A DNA stretch of 60,348 nucleotides from Phycisphaerae bacterium. Its GTDB lineage: Bacteria > Planctomycetota > Phycisphaerae > Phycisphaerales > SM1A02. The position numbers and the translations under genes were made by a program. Under the pieces are notes generated by a model. It ran no database searches, was not told the origin of the DNA, and saw only the letters and a program-made list of their open reading frames with translations. Shown piece by piece: positions 43,687-53,390 of the stretch. The DNA is taken from contig JAEUIU010000033.1 in assembly GCA_016795065.1 (NCBI GenBank), positions 1 through 60,348 on the forward strand, read 5' to 3'. Every line of letters starts with the position of its first letter. Position 1 is the first letter of the stretch.

Positions 43687-45582
43687 TTACGGGCAGGGGC
43701 CCCAATCACCCAGTAGCACCGCAAGATCGGCCTGACCAACGACGCCGTCACCGTTGAGGTCCGACGGGCCGGTCGTCAGTCCCCAGTTGCCCAGAAGGCG
43801 GGCCAAGTCGGTCTGTCCAACCGAGCCGTTCCCGTCGAGGTCCGAGTCGCAATCGGGCACAAGCGTGCCGATCGGCAAGAGGTCCGACGGAAGGATGTTC
43901 TCCCAACCCGGGCCGGTATGCAGCGCGGGGTCGAAGTTGGTACGACTTCGCTGGATCGAAATGCGACCCGCGGCGGGCTTGTTGTGGAAGGGGTTGGTCG
44001 GATCCATCGAGAAGCCGCCTGCCCGGTTCTGCTTCACCGCCTTGAGCCCGCTCGGCGTCGAGACGTAGAGGGTGCCGTCGTCGCCAGCGCTCAGGCCCTT
44101 CGGATCAATGATGCCCGGCACCGAGAAGCTGGTGAAGGTCGCCGCGGCGTCGTCACCTACCTGCACCGCCCGATAGAGCAGGTCGGTCGCATCGCTGTCG
44201 AACCAGACCGAGCCGTCGAGCGGGTTGACGATCACGGAGCCGTCGCCGGTCACCTGGTAGTTTGCAGGCAAGAGCCATGTGTCGTTCACGGCGAGGGTCT
44301 TGCTGAGACGCGTGATCCGCTTGTTCGGCACGCTGTACACGACGAGCTCGTCCAACGCGTCGTCGTAGGCGAGGGCCGTCGGCTGCGACGCGCTGCTCGT
44401 CGCCGACTCAAGCGTCCCGTCCGCCCGGAGGCAGTAGACCTTTGCCCCGTCATGAGCGTAGATCTGACCGTCACGACCGGACGTGATGCGCTTCAGCGTG
44501 CTGAAGCCGGGGATGGGTGTCTGCTCGCCGGTGACCATGTCGATTCGACGTAGTTGAGTCACCGGGGCCGCCGCGCCGACGTTCACCAGCGCGATGGCCT
44601 CGTCAGCGTCGAAGTCATGGATGAGATCCGAAACGCCAAAGACCTGCCCGAGGGCATTGAGGTTGATCGCTGCGCCTCCGACGCCTTCCATGCTGAGCCC
44701 GGCGACGTTCAGGAGCGTGTACTCCGGTCCCGAGTTCTGGAAGGTCAGGAAGAAGATGGGCTGGACCACAACGAAGCCGTCGATCAGCCGGATCTTTCCA
44801 TCGGAGGAGGGATAGTTGATCGCAGTGACCGGACGAACCCACAACGGGTCGTCGTCGAGCGCGACGTTGACGACGCTGGCGGTGACTTCCTTCGTTGCGA
44901 AGGCGTCTTGGAAGGTGTTCACGTCGACGTCGGCCGGATCGCGGTATCGAATTCGGGTGCCGTTGCCGTCGGCGATCGACTCGTTCAGGGTGACGCAGTG
45001 GCCGCCCGTGCGTGACAGGAGGGGCAAGCCTGCATAGGTTCCCACCACGTTGTATCGCCCATACACGAACGCGATGACGCCGCCGGCGCAGCCCTTTTTG
45101 GCCATCTTGAAAGCACGTGGCGTGTAGGTGCTGGACATCCGGTAGAACGACGCCGTGAGAAGCGGGGCGTTGCCTGCGGCGAGGAAGTCGAACGTGCCGT
45201 CGTCCCAGCCTCCGCCTGTGCCGTTGATTGGGTCGGTGTCCATGAGGACGCCGAGGTCATAGATCCAGCTTGATGCCAGCGTGTAGTTGGACTGGAGCTT
45301 CCAGTTCCTTTGCCCGGCCGCCACCCACGGGAATCCGTGGTTTGCCGCATAGCAGAAGAGGTTGAACGTTCCGGTTGGCACGCAATACATCAGCCCGTCA
45401 TTGCCCAGACCGCCGGCGCAGCAGTTGTCACGCACCTGATCAAGGTCGGGCATCTTGGTGACGCGGTAGTGATAGCTGCCGGAGTTGGTGTAGGTTGCGT
45501 TGGTGATGTCAGCGTTCGCGGCAGCAGCGACGAGTGTGGTGGCGGCCAGCGTGGTGATGGCAAGCGTGCGGTGGATGGTCAT
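43687..45582 (-). CDS. Secreted C39-like cysteine peptidase with dockerin-type C-terminus
   Basis: The 631-residue product has a signal peptide ending near AAANAD (residue 24). The next 200 residues look like a papain-like C39-type domain: Cys67 in DGLMYCVPTGTFNLF matches the Q/x-C-x-P-T motif, and His195 in GGHCVTLNES and Asp215 in IRYRDPAD occupy the usual H and D/N positions. This assignment is inference from motif order. Residues about 240-560 are beta-rich and may form a propeller. The end has two dockerin-like repeats (DGNGSVGQTDLARLLGNWG and [19 protein letters not shown]). A more upstream in-frame start would add 65 residues without a signal peptide. mlaE follows after 27 bases. Confidence 0.72.
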   Translation of the reverse strand: MTIHRTLAITTLAATTLVAAAANADITNATYTNSGSYHYRVTKMPDLDQVRDNCCAGGLGNDGLMYCVPTGTFNLFCYAANHGFPWVAAGQRNWKLQSNYTLASSWIYDLGVLMDTDPINGTGGGWDDGTFDFLAAGNAPLLTASFYRMSSTYTPRAFKMAKKGCAGGVIAFVYGRYNVVGTYAGLPLLSRTGGHCVTLNESIADGNGTRIRYRDPADVDVNTFQDAFATKEVTASVVNVALDDDPLWVRPVTAINYPSSDGKIRLIDGFVVVQPIFFLTFQNSGPEYTLLNVAGLSMEGVGGAAINLNALGQVFGVSDLIHDFDADEAIALVNVGAAAPVTQLRRIDMVTGEQTPIPGFSTLKRITSGRDGQIYAHDGAKVYCLRADGTLESATSSASQPTALAYDDALDELVVYSVPNKRITRLSKTLAVNDTWLLPANYQVTGDGSVIVNPLDGSVWFDSDATDLLYRAVQVGDDAAATFTSFSVPGIIDPKGLSAGDDGTLYVSTPSGLKAVKQNRAGGFSMDPTNPFHNKPAAGRISIQRSRTNFDPALHTGPGWENILPSDLLPIGTLVPDCDSDLDGNGSVGQTDLARLLGNWGLTTGPSDLNGDGVVGQADLAVLLGDWGPCP

Positions 45583-45736
45583 GATGGGGATCTCAACTTT
45601 CTCGTACGACGAGATTGTCCGCGAAGTCGCGCGGCGAACATATCCCAAGGCGCAGAACAATGGAGTTGCCTCTGATGCCAGGTCGAGAAGAACCGCGGAC
45701 CTTCGCGAGTTGATGGCGAAACAGCGTGCGCCTCGC

Positions 45737-45774
45737 TCAAACGAAAACGGCGGGCCCGATGATGGGCCCGCCGT
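45737..45774 (-). terminator. Rho-independent terminator of the lamin-tail protein gene
   Basis: A perfect 11-bp stem (45747-45757 with 45764-45774) with a GATGAT loop lies just after the stop codon of the 45799-48858 gene. On the minus strand it is followed by a T-rich stretch (TTTTCGTTT). Confidence 0.8.
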
Positions 45775-45798
45775 CAAGAATCCGAAGTCAGAAGTGGT

Positions 45799-48700
45799 TT
45801 AGCAGGGACCCCAAGCGCCCAGCAGGACGGCAAGGTCAGCCGCATCCACCAAGCCCGAGTTGTTGAGGTCAGCCGCGCCATTGCCGCCCCAAGCGCCAAG
45901 CAGGACCGCGAGGTCAGCAGCGTCAACGCTGCCGCTCCCGTTCAGGTCCGCCGGGCACGCCGGTGCGTCACAAACGTCACCGATGCCGTCGCTGTCCGCG
46001 TCTTCCTGACCGGGGTTCGCCACGGTCGGGCAGTTGTCGCAGAGGTCGCCGACACCGTCGCTGTCGGTATCGAGCGTGCCGCACGGATCGGTGTACTCGC
46101 AGTCTGGGTTGGCCAAGCCGGCGCTGTCGTCGGATGTGGCCGGGTTGAAGGTGCCAATCGTCCAGGTGGACGTGGTCGGGCAATACTTCACATGGCTCGG
46201 CACGAAGGTGCCGTCCGGACCGACGAGGGTCGTCGAGTAGACCCGCTCCGAGAAGGTCGGCGGAACGGCCGTATCGACCACGAGGGCGACCGAATCAATC
46301 ACGGATGCCCACGGCGTCGTGTCAAGCACGCCGTCGTCGTCGACGTCAAGGTCGGTTCCGATCGCGCCCGACCAATCCCACACGAGCATGTGGGTGACGT
46401 TGTCGCTGTTCTCGAAGGTGAGGCCGCTAGCAATCAGGTAGTCCGGCACCGCACCGCCAAGCGTGAAGGTGCTTCTGGCAGCGAAGAAGAACCCGTCTTC
46501 GGGAATGAATTGGCCGTTCAACGAGAGGGCCATTTCAACGACACCCGAACCTTGGAGCGGGCCGCCGTCACCAATGACGACGTATGTCACGCCGGTCAGG
46601 TTGGTGTTTGCAGCGCCGTAGAGCTCGAAGTACTCGTCGTTGTCGGCGCCGGTTTGATCGGAACGGATCTCGCTCAGCGTCACCACCGGCGGGTTGGCCG
46701 CAAGGCAGTTGGTGTTGGCGAGAGCGACGCAGTCCGCATCCCAACCGGTCGCACAGCAGACCGGATCGATCGAGCAGACGGTGTTGCAGCATTCCGAATC
46801 GCTGCAGCCGGGAACGCGCGACGCGGTGAAGCAATCAGCGAGCTTCGGGTTGCCGCAGGGGTTCGGCGGCGGGCAGGTGGCGTTCTCCTCGCCCGGCGTA
46901 TCGCCGGCGGTCGAGTCGAAGAGACCGATGGTCCAGGTCCCATCCGGTGTGCACTTGAAGGCGTGGGCCGGCGAGAACGAACCATCCGGGCCGACCACGG
47001 TGGCCGCGTAGCCACAGGTCTCATCCGGGGCGGCGAGGACGATCGAATCGATCACCGAGTCCCACGGCGTCGCGTCGAGCGTGCAGTCGTTCTCGGCGTC
47101 GAGGTCCTGACCGATGAAGCCGTTGAAGTTCCAGACGATGAGGTGCGTGACCGTGTCGCCATCCTCGAAGTTGAGGCTGTCGCGAATCAGGTCCGGGGTC
47201 CCCAGCGTGAAGGTGCTCTTCGCCATGACGAAGAGACCGTTGGCCGGGATGGTTCCGTTCAGGAGGGTCACGCTCTCGACCACGCCGTTGAGGTCAAGGC
47301 TGTCGCCGATGACCACGTACGCGGCGCCGCTGAGCGACGTACCCGGCTTGCCCTTGATCTCGACGTACTCATCGTTGTCGGCGTTGGCCTGGCCGATGCG
47401 GACTTCGTTGATGGTGACGGCCGGCATGCGGCCGGTGCTGTTGCACTGGGCCTCGGCGCTGGCCACGCACGCGGCGTCCCAACCGTTGGTGCAGCACGCG
47501 GGGTCCGCGGCGCAGACGAGGTCGCAGCAATCGACGACGTCGCAGCCGGAGGCGGCGTGCTCGGTGAAGCAGCTTCCGCCACCGCCGCAGCTTGGGCAGC
47601 CGAAGTTCTCGAAGCCCGGCGTGTCGACGCCTGAGCCAATGTCGAACTCGCCGATTTTCCAGTCACCGACTGGCTCGCAACGGTAGATATGGCCGGGCAC
47701 GAAGCTGCCGTCAGGTCCCACCACGGTCGGGCTGTAGACCAGCTCGCTCGCGGTGTTCACGAAGACCGCAACCGAATCGGTGATCTCCGACCAGAGGGCA
47801 ACATCGATGATGCCGTCGTTGTTGGCGTCGATGTCCGAGGTGGCCGTGCCGGTGTAATCCTTCACCAGCATGAAGGTGATGTTGTCGCCGTTCTCGAAGT
47901 TGAGTCCGTTGGCGCCGGGAACGATGAAGTCCGGGGTCTGACCACCGAGCGTGAACGTTGGTTCGCCCACCAGGAAGTGACCGTCCGCCGGAATCACCTG
48001 GCCGGTGAGGCTGACAAGCACTTCGACCTGTCCGCTACCGCCGGTTCCGTCACCGATGGCGATGAACGAATAGCCATCGAGCGATGCCCCGGGCTCACCG
48101 GTGAGCTCGAAGTACTCGTCGTTGTCGGTGCTGGTCTGATCGAGGCGAAGCTCGGAAATGCGAAGCGGCTCGAACGTCTTCACGCATTCGGGATTGGCTG
48201 CGCCCACCGAGTCGTTGCCAGCGGTCGGATCGACGTCGGCGACGTTCCAGACGTTCGGATCGTTATCGCAGGAGTAGACGTGCACCGGGACGCTGCCGCC
48301 ATCCGGGCCGGCCAGGTTCGCGCTGTACACGAAGTCGGAGGTGATGCCATCGGGCTCGGTCACGGCGACCAAGCTGACGCCGGAGAGGATGTTCGTCCAC
48401 GGCAGAGCGCCATCGAGGAGGCCATCATCGTTGGTGTCGACATCGGTGCCGACGCCGCCAACGAAGTTCTCGACGAGGAGGTGCGTGACGTTGTCGTTGT
48501 CCTCGAAGGGAAGGGTGGCAATCACATCCGCCGTTCCGATCGTGAAGGACGGTTCGGCAATGACGAGGTAACCGCTCGCCGGGATGGTCAGCCCGGTGAG
48601 GTTGATGGCCGCTTCGATGAAGCCGTTCTGGGTGGGCGGGAGGGCGACATCGCTCGAGTCACCGATGACGATGTACCAGACGTTCCCCAGCACGCTGTTG

Positions 48701-48858
48701 GGCGTTCCGCGGATCTCGATGTACTCGTCGTTGTCGGGACCGGCCTGACCGGTACGGATCTCGCTGATCGTGGGACTTGTTGCACCGGCCCAAGCGGCCG
48801 AGGCAAGGAAGAGCGCCAGGCTTGCCGTGGCAAGCGGGCGTCGAAGCGACTTCGCCAT
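45799..48858 (-). CDS. Secreted protein with four lamin-tail-like modules and dockerin repeats
   Basis: The ATG has AGGAG 7 bases upstream; a signal peptide ends near SAAWAGA. The 1019-residue product contains four copies of a module starting with a pattern I-x-E-[IV]-R-x-x-Q-x-x-x-DNDEY-x-E-x-x-G (for example [19 protein letters not shown]), which resembles the lamin-tail (LTD) fold, with the later segment NFE-x-x-D-x-VTHL. Between modules 2-3 and 3-4 there are Cys-rich inserts with CC-x-x-x-W-D-x-x-CV, known from planctomycetes. A thrombospondin type 3-like calcium stretch ([15 protein letters not shown]) precedes two dockerin-like repeats, ending LLGAWGPC. It is presumably extracellular and calcium-stabilised; the ligand is unknown. 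A terminator follows. Confidence 0.85.
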   Translation of the reverse strand: MAKSLRRPLATASLALFLASAAWAGATSPTISEIRTGQAGPDNDEYIEIRGTPNSVLGNVWYIVIGDSSDVALPPTQNGFIEAAINLTGLTIPASGYLVIAEPSFTIGTADVIATLPFEDNDNVTHLLVENFVGGVGTDVDTNDDGLLDGALPWTNILSGVSLVAVTEPDGITSDFVYSANLAGPDGGSVPVHVYSCDNDPNVWNVADVDPTAGNDSVGAANPECVKTFEPLRISELRLDQTSTDNDEYFELTGEPGASLDGYSFIAIGDGTGGSGQVEVLVSLTGQVIPADGHFLVGEPTFTLGGQTPDFIVPGANGLNFENGDNITFMLVKDYTGTATSDIDANNDGIIDVALWSEITDSVAVFVNTASELVYSPTVVGPDGSFVPGHIYRCEPVGDWKIGEFDIGSGVDTPGFENFGCPSCGGGGSCFTEHAASGCDVVDCCDLVCAADPACCTNGWDAACVASAEAQCNSTGRMPAVTINEVRIGQANADNDEYVEIKGKPGTSLSGAAYVVIGDSLDLNGVVESVTLLNGTIPANGLFVMAKSTFTLGTPDLIRDSLNFEDGDTVTHLIVWNFNGFIGQDLDAENDCTLDATPWDSVIDSIVLAAPDETCGYAATVVGPDGSFSPAHAFKCTPDGTWTIGLFDSTAGDTPGEENATCPPPNPCGNPKLADCFTASRVPGCSDSECCNTVCSIDPVCCATGWDADCVALANTNCLAANPPVVTLSEIRSDQTGADNDEYFELYGAANTNLTGVTYVVIGDGGPLQGSGVVEMALSLNGQFIPEDGFFFAARSTFTLGGAVPDYLIASGLTFENSDNVTHMLVWDWSGAIGTDLDVDDDGVLDTTPWASVIDSVALVVDTAVPPTFSERVYSTTLVGPDGTFVPSHVKYCPTTSTWTIGTFNPATSDDSAGLANPDCEYTDPCGTLDTDSDGVGDLCDNCPTVANPGQEDADSDGIGDVCDAPACPADLNGSGSVDAADLAVLLGAWGGNGAADLNNSGLVDAADLAVLLGAWGPC

Positions 48859-49251
48859 GCGTAACTCCTGAGGGAAGTGGTCGGGGGGAGGTCGAAGCCA
48901 GTCCGGAGAAACAGCGGCCACAGCCTTGGCCCTGAACGCCTCGCCAAGCACGATGCTTGGACGGTTCGCGCAATGCCAACGCCCGCTCTATCTCCGGACT
49001 CACCCGACCTGTCGGAATGCGGGCTGAGTCTACGGCGCGGCGGCTTCCGTCGGAAGCTTCCAGCCGCCCTTCGAGCCGACTAAACACGGATCTCACCGCA
49101 TCCGGACCTTCTCCAAAAGACCGAGAAGTGCCGCTGCGAAAAGGCACCGGGCGTTGGCCCGGTGCCTCGGAGTTCTGGTCGGTATTCTGGCCTCAAGTCG
49201 GCTGCGGCGCTTGATTGCCGTCACACTGGGCAATCTTCGGCGGACGACCTC
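48859..49251. other. 393 bp intergenic region
   Basis: It contains the promoter region of the leftward lamin-tail gene and a terminator of the OmpA-like gene (listed separately). No gene is recognised. Confidence 0.5.
49137..49166 (-). terminator. Rho-independent terminator of the OmpA-like gene
   Basis: GGCACCGGGC and GCCCGGTGCC (49143-49152 with 49157-49166) form a perfect 10-bp stem with a four-base loop. On the minus strand it is followed by TTTT. It lies about 85 bases after the stop of the 49252 gene. Confidence 0.85.
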
Positions 49252-50142
49252 TTACTTGGTCGGTTCTTCCGGCTGCCGCGAGGGCTGAATCGTCCGCGGT
49301 CGCTCATCAGCCACCGGAGCGGGTGCAGCCGCGGGCACCTCGCCGCCTTCCGGAATGTCATTCAGGTCATAGGCCATCGGCGAGAGGAAGATCTCGACCC
49401 GTCGGTTCTCGCGAGCCCCCTTCGGCCCGTTGGCGACGAGCGGACGGAATTCGCCATATCCGGCGACCTGGAAACGTCCCGCCTTCACGCCAGCGCGGAC
49501 GAACTCATCGCGCACCGAAATGGCCCGGTGGGCAGAGAGATGGACGTTGGTCGGGTGGTCCTTCTTGACTCGGTTGATCGGCTGGTTGTCGGTGTGACCG
49601 ACGACCTTCACCTCAAGGTCGGCCGCATCGGCCGAATTGAGAACCGGGGCGATCTTACGGAGGACTTCGACAGCCTTCGCGCTCAGAACCGCGGAGCCCG
49701 AATCAAACGTCACGTCACTCTTGAATCGAAGCATGCCGCGCTTCGCGTCGAACTCCAAGAGATCAGGGTTCGCCTCGGCGATCGCGGTGAGGGCGTCATT
49801 CACCGACGCCGAGAGCGGGTTGTCCATCCCGTTCACACGCTTGAGGAGATCCTCGTAGCGTCGCTGCAGCTCGGCGAGATCGCCGCCGCCGTTCTTCATC
49901 ATGTCCTGAGCCATCCGCAGGTCCTCCGCCGCCCGGGCAAGCTGGACGCGAAGGGCTTCTTCATTGGCTCGCGACGAATCGAGGTCGCCTTGCAGCGTGA
50001 GGACCTGCTGCTCCTTCGAGCGGTAGGCCGTCATCAGGTCGTCGTACTTCCCCTGCGGAACGCAGCCGGCGAGACCGACCAGGGAGAGCGTCAAAATGGG
50101 CAGGGCGGCGCGAGCGCCGAAGCGGGAGCAAGTGCGTTGCAT
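49252..50142 (-). CDS. OmpA-family peptidoglycan-associated lipoprotein
   Basis: The 296-residue product starts with a lipoprotein signal peptide (LSLVGLAGC, Cys27). A coiled-coil stretch follows at about residues 35-105 (SKEQQVLTLQGDLDSSRANEE and LQRRYEDLLKRVNG). The OmpA/MotB domain at residues about 135-255 has FDSGSAVLSAKAVEVLRKIA, VVGHTDNQP and VHLSAHRAISVRDEFVRAG, ending GARENRRVEIFLSP: the typical peptidoglycan-binding fold. It tethers the membrane to peptidoglycan by family knowledge. A Pro/Ala-rich tail completes it. It is divergent from the glycosylase gene and has its own terminator. Confidence 0.93.
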   Translation of the reverse strand: MQRTCSRFGARAALPILTLSLVGLAGCVPQGKYDDLMTAYRSKEQQVLTLQGDLDSSRANEEALRVQLARAAEDLRMAQDMMKNGGGDLAELQRRYEDLLKRVNGMDNPLSASVNDALTAIAEANPDLLEFDAKRGMLRFKSDVTFDSGSAVLSAKAVEVLRKIAPVLNSADAADLEVKVVGHTDNQPINRVKKDHPTNVHLSAHRAISVRDEFVRAGVKAGRFQVAGYGEFRPLVANGPKGARENRRVEIFLSPMAYDLNDIPEGGEVPAAAPAPVADERPRTIQPSRQPEEPTK

Positions 50143-50300
50143 AGGAATGATGCCTTCGAGAAAAGCCGATGGGTCGCGGAACGGCGCCGACGGGCCATGA
50201 CGCCCGAGCGGTCAATTCAACGGGGTTGAGTTTATCGGATATCTCAGGCTCCGATGGTGAACGGACGAAGGGCGGTTCGCGGGTCGACTACAGTCCGTCC

Positions 50301-50930
50301 GTGCCAGCGGTCGACGGCCTGCCGGATTTCACCCTTCCCGCCACCGAGTTGGCCCCGCTCCTTCTCGGGTGCCTTCTCGTGCGGCATCCCCAACCGGGTG
50401 AATCGGGGGACCGACGGGCAGGGGTCATCGTCGAAACCGAGGCCTACCCGGGCGGGCCGGATCGGGCGAGTCACACCTTTGGCGGTCGCCGCACCCCGCG
50501 CGTCGCATCGATGTGGCGGATGGGCGGGCACGCCTATGTCTACTTCACCTACGGCATGCATTTCTGCATGAACGTTGTCAGCGGCACGGCCGAGAGCGGC
50601 GAGGCGGTGTTGGTTCGGGCGCTCGAGCCCTGCGAGGGCCTCGACGCTATGTGGGTCGCCCGAGGTCGCCCGATGGGGCGACATCGCTGGCGGAACCTCT
50701 GCCGGGGGCCAGCCCGACTCTGCCAGGCGTGTGGCATCGATCGGTCGCTCGACGGAGCGTGGCTCGCGCCCGGGCAGGGGGGCCTGTCGATCGAGCCTCC
50801 GCGGCGCTCAGCGGCTCGGCTGGGTCCCATCCGAACCGGGCCCCGCATCGGCGTCGCCTACGCCGGTCCGTGGGCTCGCCAATCGTGGAGGTTCTGGGTC
50901 GCAACAAGCCCCTTCGTGAGTGATGCGTGA
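50301..50930 (+). CDS. 3-methyladenine DNA glycosylase, AAG/MPG family
   Basis: The enzyme cuts alkylated purines from DNA as the first step of base excision repair. Motifs include VETEAYPGGPDRASHTFGG with the catalytic Glu, RRTPR, MWRMGGHAYVYFTYGMHFC and MNVVSG with A-V-LVRALEP. The GTG at 50301 gives 209 residues, the family's usual length. An upstream ATG at 50169 would add 44 residues without family resemblance and run into the divergent OmpA-like promoter region. The C-terminal part has RNLCRGPARLCQACGID and RTGPRIGVAYAG-x-W, as in the family. It adds to the DNA-repair content of the window but lies far from the mutagenesis cassette. Confidence 0.93.
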   Translation: MPAVDGLPDFTLPATELAPLLLGCLLVRHPQPGESGDRRAGVIVETEAYPGGPDRASHTFGGRRTPRVASMWRMGGHAYVYFTYGMHFCMNVVSGTAESGEAVLVRALEPCEGLDAMWVARGRPMGRHRWRNLCRGPARLCQACGIDRSLDGAWLAPGQGGLSIEPPRRSAARLGPIRTGPRIGVAYAGPWARQSWRFWVATSPFVSDA

Positions 50931-51088
50931 ACTGCCCCAGTTTCTCTCCCATAGCCCCCGAAACGCGACGGCGAGCCTCTCCTGCGGGAATTGACGGAAG
51001 TCTGCCGATAGGATGGGTTCCGATGGCCGACGAGAACGGCGGCCACAGACTCAGGCGGTGATGGCGCCGCCTTCGCTCGACTCCCCCA

Positions 51089-51709
51089 ATGGCTACCGGG
51101 CAATCCGATTCTGACTGGAAGGCACTTCTCGCAAGCGCGGGCCCTTATCCGTTGGAGGCGTTCGCCTTCGTGCGGGACGGGCTCAGCCACACCGTCGAGC
51201 ATGTGCATCGCATCGATGAACGCTCGCTTGGCGGGTCGATGGCACGAAGTAGCTCCGGCGACGACGAGTATGGCCCGACGAAGGGCCACCACGGTCTGAC
51301 GTCGGGCGGATTCAATCCTGGTTCTGGCCCAAGTGGCTCCGACGCCACCATTCCGGCCAACGGCAACTCCGACCCGCAGGTGGAGTCCGACCCGGACGCC
51401 CAACCCGATGATGGTTCGGGTGCGATGGTGACCGGCATGAACTCGGATTCACGTCACGTCTCCGGGCAGCAGCTTTGCCTCGGGCTCCGCGACTACGCGA
51501 TTAAGCGGTACGGCATGATGGCTCCGGCGGTGCTCCGCTCGTGGAACCTGCGCCGCACCGATGACTTCGGTCGGATTGTCTTCGCGATGATCGAACACGG
51601 GCTCATGAGTAAGACGGCCGAGGACACCCTCGAGGACTTCCAGGCCGTCTACGACTTCGACGAGGCCTTCGCCCGCGAGACGCTCATGCGTCACGTCGGC
51701 CGGTCTTAA
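51089..51709 (+). CDS. Minf_1886 family conserved protein
   Basis: This family is known mostly from planctomycetes and verrucomicrobia, with no assigned function. The N-terminal PYPLEAFAFVRDGLSHTVEHV (shortened; residues about 17-37) and the C-terminal SGQQLCLGLRDYAIKRYG, RRTDDFGRIVFAMIEHGLM and YDFDEAFARET are its hallmarks. The two parts, normally close together, are separated by about 75 residues of Gly/Ser/Asp/Pro-rich sequence (residues about 50-122). So the 206-residue protein is longer than the usual about 140. It stands 60 bases before the AI-2E permease gene on the same strand and may share its transcript. Confidence 0.82.
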   Translation: MATGQSDSDWKALLASAGPYPLEAFAFVRDGLSHTVEHVHRIDERSLGGSMARSSSGDDEYGPTKGHHGLTSGGFNPGSGPSGSDATIPANGNSDPQVESDPDAQPDDGSGAMVTGMNSDSRHVSGQQLCLGLRDYAIKRYGMMAPAVLRSWNLRRTDDFGRIVFAMIEHGLMSKTAEDTLEDFQAVYDFDEAFARETLMRHVGRS

Positions 51710-51768
51710 CGGCGAAGGGTTGGTCGACCACGTCGGACAGGGCCCAGCCCAGCGGCTACGCTGCGGCC

Positions 51769-53226
51769 ATGGCTGATGACACCAGTCGCGACTCCGCACC
51801 TCCGACGTCCACGCCACCGGCCGCTTCGCTTCACCTCTGGCAAATCCAGGGGGTTCGCGACGTCTTGGTCCTTGTCATCGTCTTCCTCATCATCGCGAGC
51901 GGCTATTGGCTGCGCGACGTCACCGTCCCGCTCCTCATCGCCCTCGCCCTGGCGTACCTCTTCGAACCGCTGGTCCAGCGCCTGACGCGCTTTCGCGGCA
52001 TCACCCGCACCGGCGCGGTCACGATCATCCTCCTGACCGTCGGCGTGACCGCCACGATCGCCATCACGCTGACGGCACCGGTCGCCATCGGGCAGACGGT
52101 GTCGCTCATCAACAAGCTCCGGACCAGCGACTTCTCGGCGATCGGCGCGAAGGCGATCGAGAATATGCCGGAGCAGTATCGTGACGACCTGCGAACGGCG
52201 CTGGAGTGGCTTCCGCAAGGACGCAACGCGAAGGCCAACGCGACGGAATCGGAGAACGGCGGCGCGGCGAAGCCCGAAGACGCGAAGCCCGTCGAGCGCA
52301 CAGTTTCGGTTGATCCCTCCAAGGTGCCGGCCGAGAGCGATGCGACCACGGACGAAGAGCTCTCCGACGAGGATCGGATCCGCGAGATCGTTCGCTCCGA
52401 GATGGCGATGCTTGGCGTTGAAGGCGCCAGCGGCGAGACCACGCACTCGACGACGACCGGAAGCGCACCGTGGCGCGTGTTGGGAGCGCTCGGCTCGACG
52501 GCGGAGCGTGTCGGGGCGATCTTCCTCGCGATCGTCCAGTACAGCCTCATCCTCTTCCTCATTCCCTTCTACTTCTGGTTTTTCAGCGTCTCCTATCCGC
52601 AACTCCTGGCCTTCGGCCGATCGGTCCTGCCTCGTAAGAACCGAGCCCAGACGCTCGAACTCATCGGCCTGATGGACCGGGCGGTCTCCGGCTTCGTTCG
52701 CGGCCGCATCGTCATCAGCGGCATCATGGGCCTCCTCTTCGCCGTCGGATGGCTCCTCTGCGGCGTGCCCTACGCGATCACCCTCGGACTCTTCGTCGGG
52801 GCGCTCTCGCTCGTTCCCTACCTCGGTGGCGTCGGCGTGCCGCTGGCGGTGGGACTTCTCTTCTTCGATCAGTTCCAGCTCGCTCCCGACGTGCGGATGT
52901 CCTGGTGGGGGCCGCTCATTTGGCCGACGCTCGTCTTCGTCGTGGTCCAGTCGATTGAAGGCTACGTGCTGACGCCCCTGATCGCCGGGAAGGCGACGGA
53001 TCTCGACCCGGTGACGATCGTCGTCGCAATCATCGCCGGCGGCTCGGTGGCCGGGGTGTACGGCATGCTGCTGGCAATACCGATCGCCGCCTGCGGCAAG
53101 ATCCTCATCACCCATCTGGTCCTCCCAAGCGTGCGGGCGTGGAGCCGAGGCGAGGCGGCCGATCCGCTGCCGATCGAGCCCATTCCGCCGCCGGTGGAGG
53201 CGGGGGACTCATTGCCGAAGAGCTGA
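51769..53226 (+). CDS. AI-2E/PerM family transporter
   Basis: The 485-residue membrane protein has the family layout: three N-terminal hydrophobic segments (DVLVLVIVFLIIASGYWL, VPLLIALALAYLFEPLVQ, GAVTIILLTVGVTATIAI), a long hydrophilic loop, then more segments with VIGSGI-like IVISGIMGLLFAVGWLL, GVPYAITLGLFVGALSLVP and EGYVLTPLIAGKATDLDP, which is the signature end. The loop at residues about 130-235 is unusually acidic. Family members export AI-2 or act as Na+/H+ exchangers; the sequence does not tell which. The ATG follows the Minf_1886 gene by 59 bases. Confidence 0.9.
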   Translation: MADDTSRDSAPPTSTPPAASLHLWQIQGVRDVLVLVIVFLIIASGYWLRDVTVPLLIALALAYLFEPLVQRLTRFRGITRTGAVTIILLTVGVTATIAITLTAPVAIGQTVSLINKLRTSDFSAIGAKAIENMPEQYRDDLRTALEWLPQGRNAKANATESENGGAAKPEDAKPVERTVSVDPSKVPAESDATTDEELSDEDRIREIVRSEMAMLGVEGASGETTHSTTTGSAPWRVLGALGSTAERVGAIFLAIVQYSLILFLIPFYFWFFSVSYPQLLAFGRSVLPRKNRAQTLELIGLMDRAVSGFVRGRIVISGIMGLLFAVGWLLCGVPYAITLGLFVGALSLVPYLGGVGVPLAVGLLFFDQFQLAPDVRMSWWGPLIWPTLVFVVVQSIEGYVLTPLIAGKATDLDPVTIVVAIIAGGSVAGVYGMLLAIPIAACGKILITHLVLPSVRAWSRGEAADPLPIEPIPPPVEAGDSLPKS

Positions 53227-53390
53227 CGGCTCCGGATCCAAGGCACATGCAACCAGCGCCTCGGGCCTGTTGGAAGCCTGATGCGTCGCTCGCCAATGTG
53301 CCGACAACTCCATCCAACGCACGCGTTTTCGCCGAGCGCACCAAGCGGGCTTCGAGTCAGCCATGTATGTTCCTCATCGACTTCACCGCC

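Noticed and set aside
51706..53115. A 469-codon minus-strand frame across the AI-2E permease
   Set aside because: It is antisense to obvious membrane segments and consists of Asp/Glu/Arg-rich shadow sequence.
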